Shown in pieces: positions 8,713-18,902 of a stretch of DNA of 64,000 nucleotides. Numbering within the stretch: the stretch's first letter is position 1; each line of letters starts with the position of its first letter. The stretch is from Streptomyces sp. SS1-1. Lineage in GTDB: Bacteria > Actinomycetota > Actinomycetes > Streptomycetales > Streptomycetaceae. The notes under the pieces are model-generated. The model did not search any database. It was not told where the DNA came from and was given only the letters and a program-made list of their open reading frames with translations. Location: positions 310,001-374,000 of the forward strand of contig NZ_WBXN01000004.1 in the NCBI RefSeq assembly GCF_008973465.1. Direction: 5' to 3'. The position numbers and the translations under genes are program-made.

Positions 8713-9013
8713 GGGGCCCGACCTTCCTTCTTGCGTGCCGTGCACCGTCCGCATCAGCCGCGGCGGCCTGTCGTTCGACTGCGCATTATGTCCGCCGAAC
8801 CCATCCATCGTGTATCGGTCTCGGCTCGGCCGGGTATCGGCCGGGGCCTCGGGGGGTGTGTCACCGCCTCGCCGGAGGCCTGTCGGGGCGGTGTCGGGGC
8901 GGTGTCGGAGCTGTCGGCTCACTGTCGGTGACCCGTCGGCGGCGGTCGGCACGGTGGGAGCGAAGGCCGGCCGGATCTCGCCGGGCGGCTCGCTGACGAA
9001 GGAGAGCCCCATC
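8713..9013. promoter_or_regulatory. divergent intergenic region between response regulator and monooxygenase
   Basis: Three hundred bases with no gene. It holds the SD of the response regulator (minus strand, about 8720-8728), a moderately AT-containing stretch at 8770-8800 and the TGTCGG repeat array at 8881-8949 listed separately. The monooxygenase SD (AAGGAGAG) is at 8999-9006. No convincing -10/-35 pair could be fixed by eye. Confidence 0.6.
8881..8949 (+). repeat. direct repeats of TGTCGG with about 11-bp period (putative response-regulator binding array)
   Basis: TGTCGG occurs at 8881, 8892, 8903, 8912 and 8923, with degenerate copies CGTCGG at 8934 and GGTCGG at 8944. Spacings are 11, 11, 9, 11, 11 and 10 bp, close to one helical turn, so all copies face one side of the DNA. 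OmpR-family regulators typically bind such tandem half-sites, and the gene for one starts 170 bp away. The array ends 64 bp before the monooxygenase start. A simple expansion of a GC-rich repeat is the alternative. Confidence 0.55.
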
Positions 9014-10153
9014 ATGCAGACCCCCGTCACGATCATCGGAGCCGGACTCGGCGGCCTCACGCTCGCCCGTGTCCTGCACCTCCACGCCATACCCGTCGCG
9101 GTGTACGAGGCCGAGTCCTCCCCCACGGCCCGCGCGCAGGGCGGACTGCTCGACATCCACGACTACAACGGACAACTCGCTCTGGAAGCAGCCGAGTTGA
9201 TGGAGAAGTTCGGTCCCCTCGTCCTGGCGGGCCGGCAGGCGACGCGGGTGCTCGACACCGACGGGAAGGTCGTGTTCGAAGTGGCCGACGACGGTACGGG
9301 CGGGCGTCCCGAGGTGCAGCGCGGCGACCTGCGGCAGTTGCTGCTCGACTCCCTGCCCGAGGGGACCGTGCGCTGGGGGCACAAGGTCACCGGTGTCCGC
9401 CCGCTCGGTGCGGGCCGCCACGAGGTGGCGTTCGCGGGCGGCGGCACGGTCGTCACCGGCCTGCTGGTCGGCGCGGACGGGGCCTGGTCGCGCGTACGGC
9501 CGGTGCTGTCGGCCGCCGAGCCCGAGTACCTCGGCAAGACGGTGGTGGAGACGTACCTGTTCGACGCCGACACCCGCCATCCCGCCGCGGCGAAGGCGGT
9601 CGGTGGCGGCATGCTGATCGCGCTGTCGCCGGGCAGGGAGATCTTCGCCCACCGGGAGAAGGGCGACACGCTGCATGCCTATGTGGGCCTCTCGGAACCG
9701 CGGGACTGGTTCGCGGCGATCGACGTCTCCGACCCGGCGGCGGCCCTCGCCCGCATCGCCCGGGAGTTCACCGGCTGGGCGCCCGAACTGACCGCCCTGA
9801 TCACGGAAAGCGACACCGCGCCGGTGCTGCGTCCGCTGTACGCCCTGCCGACGGGGCACCGGTGGGACCGGGTGCCGGGGGTGACCCTCCTCGGCGACGC
9901 CGCCCATCTCGCGGCCCCCAACGGCGAGGGCGCCAACCTGGCCATGCTGGACGGCGCCGAACTGGGCCAGGCGCTCGCCGCGCACCCCGAGGACGTGGAG
10001 GGGGCGCTGACCGTGTACGAGGAGGCCATGTTCGCCCGCGCCGCGGAGACGGAGGAGGACGCCATGCCCGACATCGACTCCCCGGACAACACGGCACATG
10101 GCCTGGTCGCCTTGTTCCACCAGGCCCAGGAAGGCGCCCAGGGCACGCGATGA
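9014..10153 (+). CDS. FAD-dependent aromatic-hydroxylase-type monooxygenase (TetX-like)
   Basis: The product has 379 residues; ATG 9014 follows AAGGAGAG. The FAD-binding GxGxxG motif is IIGAGLGGLTLA (about 6-17), the DG motif is LLVGADGAWSRVRP, and the GD motif is GVTLLGDAAHLAAP with NGEGANLAM behind it. The long ARAQGGLLDIHDYNGQ loop resembles TetX and related small-molecule hydroxylases, which use NADPH and O2. It faces the two-component operon across the TGTCGG array and is followed by a strong terminator at 10159. A paralogue lies at 19714. The substrate cannot be told from sequence. Confidence 0.9.
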   Translation: MQTPVTIIGAGLGGLTLARVLHLHAIPVAVYEAESSPTARAQGGLLDIHDYNGQLALEAAELMEKFGPLVLAGRQATRVLDTDGKVVFEVADDGTGGRPEVQRGDLRQLLLDSLPEGTVRWGHKVTGVRPLGAGRHEVAFAGGGTVVTGLLVGADGAWSRVRPVLSAAEPEYLGKTVVETYLFDADTRHPAAAKAVGGGMLIALSPGREIFAHREKGDTLHAYVGLSEPRDWFAAIDVSDPAAALARIAREFTGWAPELTALITESDTAPVLRPLYALPTGHRWDRVPGVTLLGDAAHLAAPNGEGANLAMLDGAELGQALAAHPEDVEGALTVYEEAMFARAAETEEDAMPDIDSPDNTAHGLVALFHQAQEGAQGTR

Positions 10154-10158
10154 GGGGT

Positions 10159-10202
10159 CGACGCTGCACGCCGGAGGGTAGAACGTCCGGCGTGCAGCGT
10201 CG
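10159..10202 (+). terminator. perfect 17-bp stem-loop terminator after the monooxygenase
   Basis: CGACGCTGCACGCCGGA (10159-10175) is perfectly complementary to 10186-10202, with a 10-nt loop. It begins 6 nt after the TGA. There is no U-tract, as is common for streptomycete terminators. Confidence 0.85.
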
Positions 10203-10329
10203 GCACCGCACCTCATGCCGGAAGGAAGTCCGGTCACCACGGGGGACGTTGCCGGGGCGCAACGACACCCGGTTCGAGCGTCACCAATACGATGACGCAC
10301 TGCAGTTCTGAGTGAGGGGGAAGCGGTTC

Positions 10330-10824
10330 GTGGAAAGGTTCGAGACGGCGAGCCTGGCGCTCATGCCCGGCCAGAAGGTGCAGGCCAGGGTGCTCAGTCA
10401 TCACCCATGGGGTGTGCTCGTCGAGATCGTTGGTTACGAGAACGCAGGTCTGTCGGCCTCTGTCGACATGATCCAGCAGTTCTCCCGGACGACGAGCAGC
10501 CATGACGAACTGCTCGCTCTCTTTCCACCCGTCGGTTCCCGGATCGACGCGGTCATCGAGCAGATCACCCGCTGGCATCCGCCGGTATCGGTGCGGCTGT
10601 CCATCCGGCCCGCCGACCTTGAGTCGCTGGTCTGGAGCTGCGACTTCTGTGGTGAACCGATCAAGTTGGGCCCAGGTGGAGACGCCCTCGTCCTGGACTC
10701 GCGCAGCATCGACGGTCCAGGAAGCCACACCATCATCTCGCACCGGCACTGCCTGGCCGAGCGCATCCGTCCGGAGAACGGTGGAGAGCGGGCGCGAGCG
10801 TTGCGGATCGGGAAGATGTGCTGA
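10330..10824 (+). CDS. small protein with S1-like OB fold and a C-terminal Cys/His cluster, function unknown
   Basis: The product has 164 residues from GTG 10330, chosen because GAGGGGG lies 10 nt upstream; a GTG at 10312 has no site. Residues about 10-75 read like an S1 RNA-binding domain (PGQKVQARVLSHHPWGVLVE, then PPVGSRIDAVIEQI). The C-terminal half has CDFCGEPI about 40 residues before SHRHC, a possible zinc knuckle. The two together suggest a nucleic-acid or ribosome-associated protein, but this is inference. It is followed by another orphan gene in the same direction. Confidence 0.72.
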   Translation: MERFETASLALMPGQKVQARVLSHHPWGVLVEIVGYENAGLSASVDMIQQFSRTTSSHDELLALFPPVGSRIDAVIEQITRWHPPVSVRLSIRPADLESLVWSCDFCGEPIKLGPGGDALVLDSRSIDGPGSHTIISHRHCLAERIRPENGGERARALRIGKMC

Positions 10825-10981
10825 AGTCGGGAGGCCCGCGCCTACCGGAATGGAGGAGCCAGGCATGTCATCCGCCGCGACCCAAACAATGGCTCGGTTC
10901 AGAGAAGTACCCACGCCGCCCGGCGACGCAATCTGGCAAGGCAGCCTCCGAACGTGTGGGCGTCGGTGCGAGGATGTGCCG

Positions 10982-11413
10982 ATGGCGAGCGACGACAGCG
11001 AGAGCGTCCAGTACGTGCGGTTCCAATCGCCGCACCGCAACGGCCGAGGTCACTTCACCGGGCTCTTCGGGCTCGTGAACAACCTGGCGCGGGAGGGCAG
11101 GCTGTCGGAGGAGCAGGAGGACTTCCGGCGCCGTAACAACCGTTGGTACGACGCCGCGTACACCGACCCCTCGACCGTCGACCCCGGCGTCTACGACGAC
11201 GCCGTGAACCCTGGCGCCGCCGCGTGGTTCAAGCCGTCGGCCACGCATCTCCTCGCCCGGGTGCCGGGGTACCTGGAGATCCTGGCCGCGCACGGCGTCG
11301 AGTGCCGGTTGCTGCGCTCGGCCGATCCTGGGCGCGTCGTCTACGAGGACGACGTGCAGATCGTCGTCGTGCCGTACGCGCGGCACCCGCGGGACGGCGC
11401 CGCCCGGAGTTGA
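10982..11413 (+). CDS. conserved hypothetical protein, about 143 aa
   Basis: ATG 10982 follows GCGAGG at a workable distance. The protein is acidic, soluble and has no signal peptide or membrane segment. It contains GRGHFTGLFGLVNNLAREG, NRWYDAAYTDPS and WFKPSATHLLARVPGYLEIL, which suggests a compact globular fold, but I recognise no family with confidence. It ends 13 nt from the converging TetR gene and is not obviously in an operon with it. Confidence 0.75.
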   Translation: MASDDSESVQYVRFQSPHRNGRGHFTGLFGLVNNLAREGRLSEEQEDFRRRNNRWYDAAYTDPSTVDPGVYDDAVNPGAAAWFKPSATHLLARVPGYLEILAAHGVECRLLRSADPGRVVYEDDVQIVVVPYARHPRDGAARS

Positions 11414-11426
11414 GCCGCGGCACCGC

Positions 11427-12026
11427 TCAGTCGAGCGCGTGCGCGCGGCAGGTCCGCAGGATCTCGTCGGACAGTTCGGGCTCGACGTCGCGTACGGCGC
11501 GGGCCAGCACCATCGCGCCGACCAGCCGGCTGAGCAGCAGCACCGCCTGTTCGCGGGCCTCCGGCGAACCCGGCTCGCCGTCGTGCTCCCGGGCGAGTTC
11601 GGCGGCGAAGCCGGTCAAGTAGCCCTCCACGCCCGCCGCGTACGAGCGCTGGATGGTCTCGTCGTGGCGTCCGGCGTCGATCACGAGGGAGGCGGACGGG
11701 CAGCCGCCGTCCGGGGCGTCGCGGTGCTCGGCCGACAGGTAGTCGTCCACCACCCGTCGCAGCGGTGACCCGGCGGGAGCGTCCCCGTCCTCGATGGCCT
11801 GAGCGAGCACGCCCAGGGAGGCCGTGAACGAGGCGTTGCAGACCTCGGCGGCCAGGTCGTCCTTGGACGCGAAGTGGTTGTAGAAGCCGCCGTGCGTCAG
11901 GCCGGCCTCCTTCATCAGGTCGGCGATGCCGACGGCGTCGATGCCCTGCGCGCGGAACATGCGCCCGGCCGCGTCCACGATGTTCCGCCGGTTCCTGGCC
12001 TTCTCTTCCTTGGTGATCCGCGGCAT
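11427..12026 (-). CDS. TetR/AcrR family repressor of the adjacent reductase operon
   Basis: The product has 199 residues. The N-terminal HTH reads IVDAAGRMFRAQGIDAVGIADLMKEAG followed by GGFYNHFASKDDLAAEV, the most conserved TetR signature; here it is in the subgroup controlling reductases and short-chain enzymes. The C-terminal ligand domain contains DGGCPSASLVIDAGR. It is divergent from the MDR gene at 12127. The 100-bp gap holds overlapping palindromes at 12080-12108, so autoregulation and repression of the reductase genes by an electrophilic ligand is likely. Confidence 0.93.
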   Translation of the reverse strand: MPRITKEEKARNRRNIVDAAGRMFRAQGIDAVGIADLMKEAGLTHGGFYNHFASKDDLAAEVCNASFTASLGVLAQAIEDGDAPAGSPLRRVVDDYLSAEHRDAPDGGCPSASLVIDAGRHDETIQRSYAAGVEGYLTGFAAELAREHDGEPGSPEAREQAVLLLSRLVGAMVLARAVRDVEPELSDEILRTCRAHALD

Positions 12027-12079
12027 GTCCGCCCTCCCTCGCTCACCGGCCCGTGTTTGACGTTTTCAAGGTTACCTCT

Positions 12080-12108
12080 CATCATTATTTTAATGATGCT
12101 CGTCATCA
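12080..12108. promoter_or_regulatory. TetR-type operator between repressor and MDR reductase genes
   Basis: CATCATTA (12080-12087) and TAATGATG (12091-12098) form a perfect 8-bp inverted repeat around TTT. The second arm is reused in TGATG-N5-CATCA (12094-12108). The AT-rich palindrome stands out in this GC-rich DNA and lies 19-47 bp before the MDR start codon, where a promoter is expected. Confidence 0.7.
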
Positions 12109-12126
12109 AAACGGTTCGGAGGAGCC

Positions 12127-13167
12127 ATGCGCACCGTCGTGCACACCCGCCAGGGGAACCCCGCAGACGTACTGACACTGAGGGAGGACCCCGATCCGCC
12201 GCCCCGTCCCGGCACCGGACAGGTCCTCGTCCGGCTGCTGGTCCGGCCCGTCCATCCGGGTGACCTGGCCGGCGTCGAGGGCATGCCGGGCCTCGCGGAA
12301 CAGCGGCTGGGAGAGGTCCGGACGCCCGGCGTGGAGGGCATGGGCGTCGTCGAGAGCGTCGGGCCGGACGTGCGGGGGCTGCGGCCCGGTCAGCGCGTCG
12401 CGGTCTTCCCGGCGCCGGGCACCTGGGCCGACTTCGTCGTCGTCGCGGCCGAGCGTGCCGTGCCCGTGCCGGACGGCGTCGATGACGAGACGGCGGCCCT
12501 GCTGCTGGTCAACCCGCTGACGCTGCGCATGCTGTACCGGGCGCTGGAGAACGCCCTGGGCGAGCAGGACAAGGGGCCCGTCCTCCAGACGGCCGCCGGT
12601 TCGTCCATCGGGCGGCTCGTCAGCGCGGCCGCCGTCCGGCACGGTCTGCCGCTGGTCAACCTCGTCCGCAGCGCGTCCGGCGCGCAGCGGATGCGGGAGG
12701 CGTATCCCACGCTGCCGGTCGTCACGACCAGCGACGGCGACTGGCGGGAGCAGGTCCGGCGCCACACCGGCGGCCGCCCTCTCCAGGCGGTTCTCGACTG
12801 CGTCGGCAACCCCCTGACCCAGGACCTCGTCACGCTGCTCGCCGACGGCGGCACCCTGATCACGTACGGACGGCTCGGTTCCGGCACAACGGCCCTGGAG
12901 GAGCTGCCCGTCGTCCAGCGGGGACTGACGGTCCAGGGCGTGACGGTGTGGCACTGGACGCGCCGCGGCCCGGAGGAGCGTGCCCAGGACGTCGCCTTCG
13001 CGCTGGACCTCGCGCGGAACACGCCGGAGCTGTTCGAGGTGGCGGCCCGCTACGACCTCGCGGACGTCGAGGCGGCCGTCGAACACGTCCGTCGGCCGGG
13101 GAAGAGCGGGACCGTCCTGCTCACCTCGCCGCGATCGACCGGCGCCGGGCAGGAGGCCGTCCGGTGA
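12127..13167 (+). CDS. zinc-independent MDR-family reductase (quinone/2-enoyl reductase type)
   Basis: The product has 346 residues. The GroES-like N-domain has VRPVHPGDLAGVEG and GVEGMGVVESVGPDV; the nucleotide-binding domain has VLQTAAGSSIGRLVSAAA in place of the usual AxGGVG loop and LITYGRLGSG. The catalytic zinc cysteines of alcohol dehydrogenases are absent, as in quinone and 2-enoyl thioester reductases (MECR-like). It is the first gene of a rightward operon whose second gene overlaps its stop by 4 nt. Regulation by the divergent TetR is likely. Likely substrates are alpha,beta-unsaturated carbonyls or quinones. Confidence 0.9.
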   Translation: MRTVVHTRQGNPADVLTLREDPDPPPRPGTGQVLVRLLVRPVHPGDLAGVEGMPGLAEQRLGEVRTPGVEGMGVVESVGPDVRGLRPGQRVAVFPAPGTWADFVVVAAERAVPVPDGVDDETAALLLVNPLTLRMLYRALENALGEQDKGPVLQTAAGSSIGRLVSAAAVRHGLPLVNLVRSASGAQRMREAYPTLPVVTTSDGDWREQVRRHTGGRPLQAVLDCVGNPLTQDLVTLLADGGTLITYGRLGSGTTALEELPVVQRGLTVQGVTVWHWTRRGPEERAQDVAFALDLARNTPELFEVAARYDLADVEAAVEHVRRPGKSGTVLLTSPRSTGAGQEAVR

Positions 13168-13766
13168 GGATCGGCATGCTCGGAGCCGGGACCATCGCCC
13201 AGGCCGTCGCGCGGCACGCGATCCGGCACGGTCACGAGGTCGTGCTCAGCAACAGCCGGGGGCCGGACTCCCTGGCCCCTCTGGTCGCGGATCTCGGCCC
13301 GCTCGCGTCGGCCGCGACGCCCGAGGAGGCCGCCGCCGCGGATCTCGTCGTCCTCGCCGTCGGCTGGACGCGTGTCCCGGACGTCGCCGCCCGGCTCCCC
13401 CACCTGGACGGGACCGTCGTCATCGACGCCACCAACCAGTTCGAGTCCCTTCCACCGCACGCACGGATCGCCGACCTCGGCGACCTCACGGGGAGCGAGT
13501 ACGTGGCCTCCCTGCTGCCCGGCGCACGCGTGGTCAAGGCCTTCAACTCCCTGTTCGCGCGGTACATCGCGCCCGACCCGCGCCATGAGGCCGGGCGGCA
13601 GGTGCTGTTCCTCGCCGGTGACGACGCGGACGCGAAGAACACCGTGATCGGCCTGACCTCCGCGTTCGGGTTCGCGCCGGTCGACCTCGGAAGCCTGCGC
13701 GAGGGAGGACGTCTCATGCAGCTCGGCGGCCCCCTCTCCGGCCTCCACGTCCTCAAGCAGGACTGA
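13164..13766 (+). CDS. NADP-binding F420-dependent-reductase-fold protein (NADPH-dependent oxidoreductase)
   Basis: The product has 200 residues from GTG 13164, overlapping the MDR stop by 4 nt (GTGA), which shows translational coupling. It starts IGMLGAGTIAQAVARHA, a Rossmann motif as in the F420_oxidored family (NADPH:F420 oxidoreductase and YdhF-like relatives). This is followed by VVLSNSRGPDSL, VVLAVGW, VVIDATNQF, VVKAFNSLFARY and a C-terminal QLGGPLSGLHVL. Whether it binds F420 cannot be said. With the neighbours it makes a reductase operon with three different folds. Confidence 0.88.
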   Translation: MRIGMLGAGTIAQAVARHAIRHGHEVVLSNSRGPDSLAPLVADLGPLASAATPEEAAAADLVVLAVGWTRVPDVAARLPHLDGTVVIDATNQFESLPPHARIADLGDLTGSEYVASLLPGARVVKAFNSLFARYIAPDPRHEAGRQVLFLAGDDADAKNTVIGLTSAFGFAPVDLGSLREGGRLMQLGGPLSGLHVLKQD

Positions 13767-13790
13767 ACCCGCTCCCCCGCTGACCCACAC

Positions 13791-13816
13791 GTCCTCCCCG
13801 CGTCCGCGAGGAGGAC
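13791..13816 (+). terminator. hairpin between the F420-reductase-fold gene and the OYE gene (attenuator or terminator)
   Basis: GTCCTCCCCGCG (13791-13802) and CGCGAGGAGGAC (13805-13816) pair with one mismatch over a 2-nt loop. It lies 24 nt after the stop and 35 nt before the next start. It may reduce expression of the OYE gene rather than end transcription. Confidence 0.45.
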
Positions 13817-13851
13817 ATCAGCCCAGCCTCGACCTCACGAAAGAGACGTTC

Positions 13852-14964
13852 ATGTCCGACCAGACCTCGGCACCCGGCACCCAGCCCCTCCTGCGTCCCG
13901 TCCAGTTGGGCGCGCTCGAACTGCCCAACCGGGTCGTCATGGCGCCCATGACACGCGCCCGCGCCACGAACGCCGCACTGGCCCCGACCGAACTGCACGC
14001 CACGTACTACGCGCAGCGGGCCGGCGCCGGCCTGCTCGTCAGCGAGGGGACCTGGGTCAACCGGGAGGCGATCGGCTACATCCACGTCCCCGGCATCTAC
14101 ACCGACGAACAGACCGACGGCTGGGCGAGGGTCACGGAGTCCGTACACGCGGCGGGAGGCAGGATCGTCTCCCAGATCGGGCATCTCGGTGCCGCCTCGC
14201 ACCCCGACCACCAGGGCGGCCGCCTTCCCGTCGGCCCGTCGGCGGTCAACCCGCAGGAGATGTCCTTCACCGCCGAAGGGCCGAAGGACACCGTCACGCC
14301 GCGCGCCCTGACCGGCGCGGAGATCGCGGCCACCGTCCGCGACTACCGGAAGGCCGCCGCCAACGCCCTGCGCGCCGGGTTCGACGGCCTGGAGATCCAC
14401 GCCCAGGGCTCCCACCTCATCGCCCAGTTCCTCAACCCCCGCCTCAACCAGCGCACCGACGCCTACGGCGGCACCAGCGAGAAGCGGGCCCAGCTCCTCC
14501 TCGACATCGTGGAGGCCGTGAGCGAGGTGTGGGGCGGCGAGCGCGTCGCCGTCAAGCTGTCCCCGTACTGGAACACCGGGCCCGCGTTCACCGCGGACGC
14601 CGAGGCACTGGCCGACTACGACCTGCTGCTCAAGCGCCTCGGCGACAGCGACCTGGCCTATCTCCACCTCGTCGGTCCGGCGCCCGGCACGCACACCGAC
14701 GACACGTTCACCGCGTTCTCCCGCTTCCGCGGCCACTACCGGGGCGCCGTCGTCGCCAACCTCGGCTTCACGCAGGCGACGGCGAACGAGCTGCTCGAAC
14801 GGCGGCTGGCGGACGCGGTGTCCTTCGGTGAGCCCTTCATCGCCAACCCGGACCTCGTCGACCGCTTCGCGCACGGCCACCCGCTCGCCGACGGCGACCG
14901 CGACACGTACTACGGCGGTGGAGCGGAGGGTTACACGGACTACCCCACGGCGGCCCGTTCCTAG
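13852..14964 (+). CDS. Old Yellow Enzyme family alkene reductase (FMN, NADPH)
   Basis: The product has 370 residues. It begins LLRPVQLGALELPNRVVMAPMTRARA, the FMN-binding start of OYE proteins (first 20 shown in family terms only). It continues with GLLVSEGTWV, SQIGHLGAAS (a His pair position expected to bind substrate), GFDGLEIHAQGSHLIAQFL, NQRTDAYGG, a C-terminal VVANLGFT and FGEPFIANPDLV. It reduces activated C=C bonds of enals, enones or nitro compounds. It is third in the TetR-controlled set and fits a detoxification role. The canonical HAxHGYL motif is HAQGSHLI here, so one substrate-binding residue may differ. Confidence 0.92.
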   Translation: MSDQTSAPGTQPLLRPVQLGALELPNRVVMAPMTRARATNAALAPTELHATYYAQRAGAGLLVSEGTWVNREAIGYIHVPGIYTDEQTDGWARVTESVHAAGGRIVSQIGHLGAASHPDHQGGRLPVGPSAVNPQEMSFTAEGPKDTVTPRALTGAEIAATVRDYRKAAANALRAGFDGLEIHAQGSHLIAQFLNPRLNQRTDAYGGTSEKRAQLLLDIVEAVSEVWGGERVAVKLSPYWNTGPAFTADAEALADYDLLLKRLGDSDLAYLHLVGPAPGTHTDDTFTAFSRFRGHYRGAVVANLGFTQATANELLERRLADAVSFGEPFIANPDLVDRFAHGHPLADGDRDTYYGGGAEGYTDYPTAARS

Positions 14965-14997
14965 ACGGGGCACACGCCCGTTCGAGTGAGGGGGCGA

Positions 14998-15051
14998 GGG
15001 AAGGCGGGGCTCCGAGGCAATGAAGTCGGCGTTCTGGGCACCCGCCTTCCC
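14998..15051. terminator. 11-bp inverted repeat with long loop after the OYE gene
   Basis: GGGAAGGCGGG (14998-15008) and CCCGCCTTCCC (15041-15051) are perfect complements separated by 32 nt. It lies 34 nt after the OYE stop. The long loop makes it a weak terminator candidate. Confidence 0.35.
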
Positions 15052-15099
15052 ATGACGTGACGCAAGGCCGTGTCGACGGGACAGAGGAGTGGCGTGCGG

Positions 15100-15531
15100 A
15101 TGAGCAGCCTCACGGGATGGGAACAGGCGCTGGAACGGGTCGGCGGGCGGCTGTGGGAGCGGTGGTTCCCCAAGGAGCCGGTCGAACTGGTCGACGCGCT
15201 GCGGCGCGAGTGCGACCGTCAGGCGGTGGTGTGCAGCGAGAACCGGGTCGTGGTCCCCAACGCCTACGACGTGGAGCTCGCCGAGCACGTCCACGCCGAA
15301 CTCGGCGGCCACGGCGCCCGGGTGGGTCAGGTCCTCACCGACAAGCTGGCGCAGTACGGCGCACGCCGCGGCTACGAGTGGGCGGGACCCCTGGCCGTGC
15401 ACGTGACCACGTCCCGTGACGTCCCCAACGACCGCTACCGGGTGACGAGCAAGGCGATGGCCCATGTGAGCGCGGTCGGCTTCCCCTCCGTCAGCGGCCT
15501 GACGCACTCCTCGAGCGCCGTGGAGGTGTGA
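15100..15531 (+). CDS. stand-alone DUF3662 (FhaA N-terminal) domain protein
   Basis: The product has 143 residues from ATG 15100, with AGAGGAGT 9 nt upstream. It aligns by eye with the N-terminal domain of FhaA: ALERVGGRLWERWFPKEPVE, then ALRRECDRQAVVCSENRVVVPNAY and YEWAGPLAVHVTTSRDVPNDRYRV. In FhaA this domain precedes a linker and an FHA domain in the cell-division and peptidoglycan-signalling cluster with PknB and FtsW/RodA. Here the FHA part, kinase and division genes are all missing. It is an orphan copy whose binding partner is unknown. Confidence 0.8.
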   Translation: MSSLTGWEQALERVGGRLWERWFPKEPVELVDALRRECDRQAVVCSENRVVVPNAYDVELAEHVHAELGGHGARVGQVLTDKLAQYGARRGYEWAGPLAVHVTTSRDVPNDRYRVTSKAMAHVSAVGFPSVSGLTHSSSAVEV

Positions 15532-15622
15532 CGAGCGCCGTCTCGTCCGGGGCCCGCCGCCCCTCCTGACCTCGTCTGGCCTCGTCGCCGGGCGGCCGCG
15601 CGCGGTGCGTATGCTCCCGGGC

Positions 15623-16450
15623 ATGCGATTCTTCCGGCGTGGCCGAAGTGACGACGAGCGTATGAAGGGAACGCCGGTCGCCGAAGCCAAGGCGCTCTAC
15701 GAGGCCGGGCGTTACGCCGAGGCGGAGGCCGAGGCGCGTGCCGTGGCCGGGTCCCGGCCGCGTGAGGACGAGTACACGGCCGTGGCGCTGAACATCGCCG
15801 CCCTCGCGGCGGGCGCCCAGGGCCGGCACGCCGAGGCGGTCGACACGTACGACGAGGCGCTGCCCGTCTTCACCGGGCTGTTCGGTGCCGATCACTTCCT
15901 GACGCTCAAACTGCGCTCGGACCGCGCCCAGCAGATGGTGTCGCTCGACCGGCACTCCGAGTCCGCCGCGGAGTGCGCGGCGGTCGCCGATGCGGCGGCG
16001 CGCGGCACCGGGCCCGAGATGGCCTTCCTCGCGTCGGCCGCCCGCAACGGGCTGGTCTTCGCGCTCAACGCGCAGGGCCGTCACAAGGAGGCCGAGGCGC
16101 ACGCCCGCGAGGCCCTGGCCGCCCATGCCGCGCGGGACCGGGCCGCCCTGGTCCTGAGGCTCGGGCTGGCGCGCAGCCTCAACGGGCAGGCCCGCCACGA
16201 CGAGGCCCTCGCCGTGGCCGAGAGCGCCGACGAGCTGTATCGCGCGCTTCCCTCGGACCTCCGCCGGCCGGACACGGGCGCCGTCGAACTCGTCCTCGGC
16301 AACGCCCTGTTGGGGCTGGGGCGCACCTCGGACGCCCGTCACCGCGCCGCGGTCGCGCACGACGCCTGTCTGGCGTCATTCGGTCCGGAGCACCGCCGTA
16401 CCGTCGAGGCCGCCACACTGCTGGAGCGCATCGACGGCGTCCAGCCGTAG
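15623..16450 (+). CDS. tetratricopeptide-repeat protein
   Basis: The product has 275 residues, with ATG 15623 (MRFFRRGRSDDERMK) as the likely start. Helical TPR-like units with A/Y patterns run through it, for example ALYEAGRYAEAEAEARAVA (about 28-46), ALAAGAQGRHAEAVDTYDEAL, and ALNAQGRHKEAEAHAREALA. The family serves as a protein-protein scaffold; related streptomycete proteins are often called TPR proteins of unknown function. There is no membrane segment. It precedes katG with 180 nt between and is not obviously functionally linked to it. Confidence 0.85.
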   Translation: MRFFRRGRSDDERMKGTPVAEAKALYEAGRYAEAEAEARAVAGSRPREDEYTAVALNIAALAAGAQGRHAEAVDTYDEALPVFTGLFGADHFLTLKLRSDRAQQMVSLDRHSESAAECAAVADAAARGTGPEMAFLASAARNGLVFALNAQGRHKEAEAHAREALAAHAARDRAALVLRLGLARSLNGQARHDEALAVAESADELYRALPSDLRRPDTGAVELVLGNALLGLGRTSDARHRAAVAHDACLASFGPEHRRTVEAATLLERIDGVQP

Positions 16451-18826
<2,376 letters not shown>

Positions 18827-18875
18827 GGCCTCTCGCTCTCGGGTCGGCACGCGGTACGCCGGCCCGGGAGGCGGG

Positions 18876-18889
18876 ACGAACGCGTTCGT
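18876..18889. promoter_or_regulatory. TetR operator copy 1 (ACGAAC-GC-GTTCGT), upstream of the tetR gene
   Basis: A perfect 14-bp palindrome, 13 bp before the repressor ATG. A TAGCAT hexamer directly follows at 18890-18895 and could be the -10 box, giving a near-leaderless transcript. The same half-sites occur twice before the monooxygenase at 19714. Confidence 0.75.
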
Positions 18890-18902
18890 TAGCATCGGCG
18901 TC

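Noticed and set aside
8881-8949. CRISPR-like array
   Set aside because: Units are 6 bp with about 11-bp period; there are no spacers of CRISPR length and no cas gene.
13753-15690. 645-residue minus-strand open frame across the OYE and DUF3662 genes
   Set aside because: It spans two genuine genes and an intergenic hairpin; composition is typical of a shadow.
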